From contig DAHZHT010000001.1 of assembly GCA_027406905.1 (NCBI GenBank), positions 1 through 64,000 of the forward strand: a stretch of DNA of 64,000 bases, given 5' to 3'. Every line of letters begins with the position of its first letter. The first letter of the stretch is position 1. A model generated the notes under the pieces. That model ran no database searches. It had not been told where the DNA came from and saw only the letters and a program-made list of their open reading frames with translations. The position numbers and the translations under genes were made by a program. This DNA is from Elusimicrobiota bacterium. GTDB taxonomy: Bacteria > Elusimicrobiota > Elusimicrobia > UBA1565 > UBA9628. Positions 63,301 through 64,000 of the stretch are shown here, piece by piece.

Positions 63301-64000
63301 CGGAGGAGACGACGAAATTTGGAATGGAACGCAGTTTCAGTCCTTGATTTCGACCTGGGTCGTCTCCATAGGCACCGCCAATTGGTCATATGCGACTTCC
63401 GGAATTTGGGGTCCCAATGGAGTTTTTCGCGTGATGAGTAAAGCTATTGACGCTTCCGGAAATATAGAAACCCCGGCCCCGGGAAACGTTTTTGACATTG
63501 ACAATCAACCCCCTTTAGCTTCTTTTGCCGTTCCCGTGAATGGTTCCTATTACAATAAACTCAACGATCTCTACGGAACGGCGACCGATTGTTTTGGAAC
63601 GGGAGGAACTTGTCAGCCGGCCGATTCCGGAATTTACCCCAACGGCTCCGTTCAAATCGCCGTCAGTTCCGGCCCTAATTTCAACACCTGGTGGAATGGA
63701 ACGGCATATGCTTCGGGGCTTACTTGGAACACGGTTTCTTTTACTGGTTCAAGTTCCGGAACCTGGAACTGGGGCGTGGGAACTCCGAGCCTGACTTCCG
63801 GAGTTCAATATCTCGCCTTGTCTCGCGGTACCGATAATGCCGGCAATGTCCAAAGTATATTTGGGGTGGGAATTAGCTCCAATATTTTCGGCTTTGACGA
63901 TGTTCCGCCTTTAAGCGCGATCACCTCTCCCGCGACTGAGACATCGACCAATTCCGTTTCCGCGATCTCAGGGACAGCTTCCGATGATTATTCCGGGGTT
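42317..64000 (+). CDS. Giant secreted Ig-like repeat protein (partial, at least 7228 aa)
   Basis: One frame stays open from ATG 42317 (ribosome binding site GGAAGG) to the window end; every region I checked along it reads as the same repeat. Signal peptide residues 1-36 (RKKALRR, hydrophobic core, then RPARA). Residues about 40-460: beta-rich unrecognised module. About 465-690: two IPT/TIG-like units. From about 695 onward: some 48 Ig-like repeats of about 110-150 aa, each roughly 'P..Y.NSL..ISGTA.D', 'V.V.I.......YW.G..W', 'W.Y', 'Y.V...A.DNAGN', 'F.YD..PP'. A LamG domain sits at about 1630-1860. Likely a cell-surface or secreted adhesin, stalk or predation factor. The three upstream TA cassettes separate it from the riboswitch operon; its own promoter is unclear. 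Confidence 0.93.
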   Translation, partial: MTSGRKKALRRMSLALWALGFCGLFAFFPRPARATEQSIPASDALDTSWSGSRKNFVDEGHGLIWTFFECGQGFCYQAYNGASWLSEGVAISTSEALAADPSGATDSNEMYGSVYYQQSSSFVFVVANDPNAYINGATNNNIFLKRGSLNGNGTISWGTLEFKTPVGRVGGSNTGSCWAGNGVGITVDDGGTVDAVCDAKRAVTNVQTSQLGEIGMNSNGTFSGGALVAVDAQSANNEGTLGKNLGSIVAVNDTASGGSDDVLLYQNDQANYSGNLRVQVWTNTGASPGGRNEFDPSVNLGTKGLYSGQSLVAHFGTYLAHAAFIDPVTGGVDYTYRNGYESWIKGTTTGQGYAIDLCANDASGAPPACAAPSLVYVKADPGVGGSVDALYAVYISSYGSINYASSTVTNAEAGGAWNVVHDWHEPTGGDSYPIIPSHIDGPYPIPVEWNGPLGVTFDEIIDSQRSPPSVTSISSSPTTAPYSTNVYDLIINGSGFFQLGTFNPAVSLLVSGASQVDITVTSTTFVSANQVRASIVINQVTAPGGAYDLEVSNPDGRSATISKAITIPPPTLTSLYISGSNNSGGVEPNVSDSVICDNDLCGRPTRQLVAVGSNFEKWGLSKVANLQFSGVGILVDSVTYVGTGQFTANIHVTTNAAGGVYSVNVVNADGQASSAIASTFTVTVPTAAATSPTPSVGVVYNPTTGIYYSSGVVSVAGTASYSPASGQTSLLTSQAEIEQLSGTNAGYFWNGANFQAVSAFTAPASETEWQPASAATPWNYSGWTNNNTEQADGTSYNISWRGLTADEGWSYPISSFTLTIDKSPPVSSVLTPVGGTVVNSQPDIQIQSVDAGVGVSQMWILAEDTNSFSWTGSSWSAIPGAMFISTNGAGGGSPNMVFSPPEENPGILTFNSATTIQVPAWNNGAEYSIQAAGQDALGHYQAASAINFFYDVNNPTATIISPVISANSASPTWLNSLTQISGSISDLDIISGNTIFSVNNTVAIQIKDLTNGNFFNGSSSLIEGSSQTFISTSAVPSNENGADPFMYFYYGTTNGSWADVISGIPFQNGHDYRIAMYACNPTEPIGSPASPGCDGGDGTTASDSDGSATSQAPAFIGYFNFNNNPPTSAVTFPTTLATPNAFGDDNSQTASSLSMLWGTASAATDVSGIFAEEYTLQDTITGDYWCNPTSTAPNSSCYGAASAGFIAIGVGQTAPWIISQTTTTPSWAGWEINNIPFLNGHSFQLITKAVDNAGNVQVVYSTTNFIYDSSAPITAAKYPLNNDAYSVQIGTISGTALDQPQPFNSGIFANFLGVQRQSDGSWWTTGGWTQTRSDIGQPSVNLNTSASPNTWLYSLPAGFWTSISLADRFKIYSWSEDEVQNETLSSTPSVENIESSTTLKDIFNYDTEAPTSTIVSPSDQIWYSNVSPSNLPDLTGTATDNPAYPGPPAVSSADAAGMSSVGVEIRDENTCPNCLYWDDATKSWVTSSIFNPTTLTINNPNPSNWSFPTSNLEPNLTSGHTYRTRVQGIDAAVDQNGNSAGNTENPANILQSQQTTPPYSDTHFFFWDSEAPNSVITVPSNGQTLNSLTTISGTVQDNPQPFNSGLGGVFVTMCEDSGSGTCAANTYYGGNPLTVDLAGEWPLNDGTGTTVKDISGNGNNGTIYGGYTWVSGVPGLESAAVNLNGTSGDISTPYVQNSVTAYSISLWVNTTDSAGKLALVQDRGSGAGLSLTLGMGTDGGGNGGPGLPFFELDSNGTDIGIAASTKTIDDGVWHNVIGVWSAPSGTGIAATQFTLYVDGTQVTTTAASIGSQSSPLTGSGGTQFGYDAAWGTYFAGTLDDVRIYTQALSQTDITALANKQTSLGASFSSASPYWILATTTSYSNGVYDWIFPVAQNTFSNNTTYDIIVQSSDTVNNLETAVSNAVANSDHIEFTFATPPPTSSIVVPPSGIPNYAKDGSLGSSQLLTTFSGAAANATSVQLLVNEIKNNYYWTGSSWTVNNPGGCGNWVNSSSLTGSGSSQGWTYNWPASSDWIGNSSYTVTVCAIQNATLQSGTLASAEFIIESTAPTVAVDSPPGTSTNTLTTLSGTATEVPPSSISQIAFSVQRNFDGKYWDVDKDTFDLTSYSTSAAIVAVTSDGLNFSSATALGNAMWQDGFSYTIQMHGTDLAGNIATVNSRSFLYDVSLPTAGVQEPITGVYANLLNTLNGTAVDPNPNPGNVNSAPSGIGSVQFSLEYLNSGYCYNGGSNFNAICPSWNSASFYQSSVGQATWSFTSAGLNSAALDGNYLILVRAQDNAGNLQNGFQVGISSLTFRVDKTAPNIVITQPFSFYYQPNGVGINTGGVGIQGTAVDPITNGVASGLLTSGIDIQLWYLQGGTSYYWQGSPGQGAAGWLASPSTFTANGTSWNSPSAPDAGDYSAVGPQEFFTWAQAHDASTLANGQVSPSTGNLSAFTPIDAFIVDGVPPVSSMTVPTNNTFVNSLTQISGTAEAQLAGISNVQVRITTNPVTGPDWNGSAWTFTGVPIYNAASFTAQTGPTTSTLTWTYSSLTNAFQTGTVYHIFSEVTDNSGNVQTTPTEFVITYDTEPPNLAISFPNQPPAVPPYSNNFESTRISTCVYGTVSSPGTNPPGVSQVWIAISSGSNDNVWWDDATQTFSLNNSAIQWSTQVYQSGNAWVYCPAGFQQSQNTFSSGITYTVFTYAKDNAGNTTNFVSNPTSSNPQQTQAFLYDSSTPTATVSFPANNTSTNTWAAISGNATDPLPSPSGVSQVWLAVQCLSGSACPTGAAWWDWTTGAFNTSLSNPSPTAPPFNAAWTLVYSTTAQDLGSVVWSTPTPAGMAVSSSVYQATALAIDQATNVEQNASVSGAGSQFRFDNQAPLVASTEPVTASYLNLANLALIAGTANDATTGNSGLQSVQILLKAQSLQAYWNGSRTGVFSSDWDTSGTKYNDWQPATGLLQWTTTYPPMSDVDSMQFSLWVRANDNAGNVGTMPSSSVGLPSDTQLDNNQNANGSAVLEFIYDNTPPISRATYPPAYFNAVPATISGTATDPGLYQPSGVNDVEILLARSDGDYWNMVSQSWQSSNPGFTNVSRVGLTNWTFSNFSGAFADGYQYAVNPQATDNATNVETAYSTHDFIVDLSTPVSAPVWPPNNGFANNVSSITGTADDFFCDLNPTLCPSPGRDFQSGISTIEVAIQDLTQGTTWWNGTSFVTSATPIWSTATFIGASSGTWVYNLPGGALTNEHKFAASAYATDNAGNIEEVNLTTNTFIFDTTPPVSIATSPAGSITQVAAITGTAYAVSPDQLQVVGVALQETSGCNGGGTPPHSNDYWNGSSWQTGQIYVDSGVIGGFVALSSTYAWAMNTSHIAFDNNANYQVTSRALDKAGNLETAHFTYDTTFCLGVPPSNPTITQPVVGGQYQTLASAVNTFSGGGSNLDSSNPNGIEIQLQRLTSPTSYWYDPSELWSNDSSTYTPTSPINATSWNYGLVTPGAPYQIQNASYSLTVTGYNSADLSGTPAQVTFVIDNVKPQSFIATPVANYCPVSGTNACFNTMPFISGTSIDPGNVAPPSVTQSLVDVRVKNIYNNDYWNSQSFVGSVQEFNPGVFSFSGSPPTYSWSTSTLAGLGLQDGITYEILAHAADLAGNDTLTESNMANFTFLYDTSPPTAYISTSTLANQVYLGVTPIVGTAFDPAGANGNHLKSDLAKVEISIKSISGNACWSDSNNQFNVACPSFTVVSGTASWSYNNPNLNGALTNDEQYAVTVQATDNAGNVQSVYSVPLSSLTFAFDNVPPNVSISVPQNNKAYSCATGSPNCLTGASAINGAASSPDAALYPGNNALQDAQVVIWFLADPTNYALPGGTSYYYTGVTGSNGTKFSSSTTEGASWQAANSTATWDFLFTGTDWINEEQYFVKARATDNALNAAGAITGNTTSVFANGQNLMSFIIQNTPPVSQLITPPPGSYIQSFASISGTANVGLAGGDTYYLFISTQDGSGNNYYWTGASWGPANSFFEVPVQVTGSTGTVDWTYPGSPALPGQSAPTTNQPNGTVFSIAFQAKDNAGNLETPTTSQVILDKTGPDVAISTPMASLPDYGSTRLLSAVNGTSFESVAPVTQVLVQLNEISDSPSLMWDGSAWGVYSSTYLVVSGTEPWSFTSPTWLNNKEYVASVEAYDAAGNLSPTGQPDQQVTFIYDVNAPTSTIAVPSLAFYPSGQPAVLNGQAFDWVSYPSTQTMSGLNNVQVSITQNNVNGCSLEYWNGTAWAPTGGPYWRVVSTNTANPATWNYPPSNPAGDTIPIWANGCNYTVQTRATDNSQNVEALSHQPVKSFTYDNQPPTFAILSPAYSYVQGVSAINGTANDPISSMNGGEAAVYMAVQRQDGKFWDGTGFNISCTGSGLGTCSNGSGGTTDPFLAATLTSVFTSSADWALSGSTMTNLSAYFNTTATSLQFSLYASVIDNAGNVTRSTMTVPVTGTSDFGFTVDHFPPVSITTYPAAAYLQGNVVPVAGTAEDDLNGAGVASVGIEALQVNSAGTTNYWNFLGSWQTSNPGYTSVSLIGGVPGGTLASWIASTNSLSGSAFEDGYLYHIISQAEDLSNPPNIQVNLTTTSFIVDDDTPTVSMAMPIPPQIYISTSNFAFSSGTVSDPLVGGDIPSGVANVYLTVYDISSGTWWNGSGWQTASSTQTANLYQSSWTYSNFPTDWTQGYYPSDGDRYRVNVWAVDRAGNNGSVAFSTSVVLTMDVTPPLAQVTSPAAGSIASSLNAISGTAQDFLVNNSSSGVRAVALSLFDKGGGSGDPNINKYWNQASGTWSSNQVWNLTVFTAPNWTFNSANLNSTLTVYSQYVLTSSATDIAGNSQAQISSETVTYEPPPSVTAITYPLSLNYYNSLLTIQGTANANTESNNIQIERLDTAQCWTGSAWGTCPAARSISPSSPTWSYPSGSDVIPAWVNNTSYTITETGFNTAGIAESPNQQLEFYIDQSSPISRVNFPANASYINAVPTLSGTAQDAIINGIASGIKNPGGINITLQRTDNNEYWNQATSTWVASITPFTDTATYDAASTTWSFVASSPTLAWQDGLSYKLSVNSEDNAQPTPNIEAISSLNTVNFTYDTTPPNVLVQYPNAARESSLATLYGTALVPSFGALQNVEVAIYSQANAAWANPGGNLNFTEPTENLAFFNANTSGGPTNFSWTVSSGIPWVAGDTYTVVARALDEAGNYSVPYSTSPAFVYDNLPPITAVTLPANGGFINSLPVISGTAADQPSVNPSVLGETDVQIKRLDNGQYWSGSGWVSAATLQSTLAQIQIWQDIYPSTWNVTPADMPTLANGGLVSGTSYYITARSIDSANPANTEAFGNAFSSTFTFSTMTPTSFVAIPNQPFYNNLTFISGSGSAAFQNVALSTIALEIEDTTSPSCYDASNNLFDLSCPAWFAAQGSTNSWTFTLPSNPWTQAHQYIVYSSATDIAGNVQALVSSSTFAYDIEAPTAAVIVAHYINASVASIGGTAFDSPAGVSTLQIAVSSNAGAAGSWLSGKNGTYTANGPVYLATSTFVFGNPDTWSEATANLNLISGDTYYIQIFEEDNAGNSRTQDFLNAFVYDTATPSIAITQPDKLYYNNPISITGTSGEIPPGYVTAVQIRISTAAQDWTGTGWTNSTPYWLTVSGSLNSWIYTSTPSWVSGQTYTIYAQATDVAGNVSPVINYSFTYDVSNPVSSILFPPPSANRTGIEGNNLLSVQQSTGSAVDPAGNPLTLVQVRVEQVSPTPAYFWDPSNGTFDILPANEDTAWFGAATSDNWASWSVSSAAVFSAMNSGGQYQFSSRAFDAAGNVSTTYSTMTTIYDIYPPETGVTDPANGISTNSWVALVGTAVDFTNVPGPNNINLGTVQRVQVQIERLDTKQYWNTGSWVSAYTIDSANGQVNVYPSSWTISQANLPSGADLPAGTSFYITSSGFDNAFPAPGNQEAFNSPRGSTFTYSDAPPTTSIYSPNKPFYNSLATLSGASQAVFSYIPVSTVAIEIEDSGTGQYYDLATSTFDLSAPNWFAAGPTTTSWNYSFASQPWEQAHTYVVYSSATDIAANTQTAISSYSFTYAVEEPTITMTSSQYINATVANLASGSGVDSPAGISGTNLQIAVSSSAGAGGWWNGTSYTGSAPNYYPASFVPNPGTSISWSFSTSTVLLVNSQTYLIQSQATNQAGTVRAQNLGNVTYDDQPPVAGISTPTTGDYYDSLGTISGTSADNVGVSTIALSVEDITVGGCYNPVSGFGATCPGYFPAQGTVGAWSYSGIPWSNGHNYLVVSEATDLAGNVQDVFTVGVSSNLFEFDTTGPTTKITVPATLNSDQNASLTQIQGTAAGANGVPLQTVWVRFFNNGLGDYWDNATQGWVSQTTLPPDQAWFPSSATVSNWTQWHATFTFATGTQYSVEAMAEDQAGNYDLATSTVNFLYDAVPPESFVVAPPGGFINSLSQINGTATDSQALGLGGSGVASVSLAVEDIKNGKWWDGGSGAFDGTSPQAYNYLTSWWPAGSSWTYNSSNSGGTLFANLTSATSYYITAAATDNAGNVESFFTVGGSTFGFDNVAPTAGITTPQTQYVNSFDFLVGTATDDFSGVYNVQTAMYDETGGYWFNGTNFTGASIDWVNVSTTNTGILSATWNYSFATPTSGKNYIVMARAIDNAGNTQSVFNVPVSSETVLFDNTPPTLAISNPTNGATYSSLSSVSGTAADPAGPGGLASGVGTVKLQIENLTASPAQYWNGTSWVSASSTVTASGTNSWTYTLPALTTQNQYQIVAFAIDNAGNFQTPYSTYTIIYDTVPPVSDVTLPTEGAGYNATDIFTAITGTAQSPTPGAPIAQLQLSIEYDKGAGAWWNPTASPVQPGCPQGDFNSSTEIMMSTGTSPFDPWSFNFSSNCFISGSSYTIHTVATDAALPTGNVENPGAYRHFSVNTQPPTSYIQQPPNGGAYQNLASIYGTATDLVAVSTVEVCIKSFGADQVEDSVGCSLGGDDEIWNGTQFQSLISTWVVSIGTANWSYATSGIWGPNGVFRVMSKAIDASGNIETPAPGNVFDIDNQPPLASFAVPVNGSYYNKLNDLYGTATDCFGTGGTCQPADSGIYPNGSVQIAVSSGPNFNTWWNGTAYASGLTWNTVSFTGSSSGTWNWGVGTPSLTSGVQYLALSRGTDNAGNVQSIFGVGISSNIFGFDDVPPLSAITSPATETSTNSVSAISGTASDDYSGV
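43700..44370 (+). other. Two IPT/TIG-like domains of the giant protein
   Basis: First unit: 'PPSVTSISSSPTTAPYSTNV', 'LIINGSGFFQ', 'APGGAYDLEVSNPDG'. Second: 'TLTSLYISGS', 'LVAVGSNFEKWG', 'AAGGVYSVNVVNADG'. The 'G.NF' and 'G.Y.V.V.NPDG' patterns are those of TIG domains. They form a junction between the N-terminal module and the repeat array. Confidence 0.7.
44400..64000 (+). repeat. Array of about 48 diverged Ig-like protein repeats
   Basis: Repeat boundaries (F.(Y/F/V)D...PP type) recur on average every 400 bp, for example near 45150, 46110, 48860, 50060, 51360, 53290, 55300, 57630, 59420, 61630 and 63890. Copies are diverged at DNA level (no long identical runs noticed) but keep a W-rich motif (YWNG.SW) and DNAGN. 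Count is by eye and approximate. Confidence 0.85.
47210..47890 (+). other. LamG/concanavalin A-like domain inserted in the repeat array
   Basis: About 225 residues: 'GEWPLNDGTGTTVKDISGNGNNG', 'AVNLNGTSGDIS', 'YSISLWVNTTD', 'GVWHNVIGVW', 'FTLYVDGTQV' and 'GTLDDVRIYTQALS' follow the LamG type-3 order. This fold usually binds carbohydrate or protein. It sits inside one Ig-like repeat, whose end resumes at 'SSASPYWI'. The only such domain in the part visible. Confidence 0.88.

Noticed and set aside
43000-63800. Many 60-200 aa frames on both strands inside the giant gene
   Set aside because: All are Arg/Pro- or Gly-rich shadows of the repeat-coding frame.

Overview
The window looks like a chromosomal segment of a Gram-negative, lipid A/LPS-bearing bacterium from a poorly cultured phylum. 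Elusimicrobiota, or failing that Omnitrophota, is my best guess. Reasons: LpxK, LptF/LptG and two heptosyltransferases (an outer membrane with LPS); a type III glutamine synthetase; an outer-membrane-barrel/LysM protein; and very large surface proteins of the 'SGTA...YWNG...W...DNAGN' repeat type. The phylum is inferred from memory of such proteins, not from a search.

Layout. 1-528 (minus): 5' end of a secreted stalk/adhesin-like gene that can only be read from a normal start codon through a (CTGG)13 tetranucleotide tract, so it looks phase-variable and is OFF as assembled. 563-7713 (minus): housekeeping genes (5'-nucleotidase, RluD-type pseudouridine synthase, two tandem lgt paralogues, FtsB-like protein, enolase, phosphohexomutase). 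7814-10617: two poorly known genes. 10694-16731 (plus): GSIII, Mrp, peroxiredoxin, lptF-lptG. 16733-20081 (minus): lipoprotein, RadC, and an ECF sigma/anti-sigma/RseB-like operon with a good sigma-E-type autoregulatory promoter. 20212: tRNA-Cys. 20255-23133 (minus): PilZ-like, receiver-like/TM/propeller, and barrel-LysM proteins. 23214-30281 (minus): LPS/envelope glycosylation operon with mostly ATGA-type overlaps. 30322-38191: TilS, glycosyltransferase, AsnB, RNase P RNA, CysS, RlmB, CDF transporter, thiamine pyrophosphokinase. 38195-38330: strong promoter plus cyclic-di-GMP (GEMM-I) riboswitch ahead of two secreted proteins. 42317-64000 (plus): a giant ORF, open to the window edge (at least 7228 codons), built of about 48 Ig-like repeats with one LamG domain.

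The most unusual part is 39630-42316. Three toxin-antitoxin cassettes (one RelE/Phd-like, two HicAB) lie antisense between truncated copies of the giant gene's own 5' end. Every cassette carries the same minus-strand package: a tRNA or tRNA-like gene, a consensus promoter firing a short RNA complementary to that same tRNA (anticodon arm plus variable/T arm), an intrinsic terminator, and a near-leaderless TA promoter with an internal palindrome. The tRNA/anti-tRNA complementarity is kept between two different tRNA sequences (covariation), which argues that it matters. The tRNAs have an Arg-like class I body but a GCU (Ser) anticodon. I know of no described system of this kind. A 12-copy dispersed palindrome (GGGAC-N-GTCCC) marks the intergenic junctions from 23 to 42 kb.

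Working model (inference): c-di-GMP controls an envelope/adhesion operon (38332, 38981, giant protein); mobile TA-tRNA cassettes have accumulated at the head of the giant gene; a second surface protein at the other edge is switched by repeat slippage.
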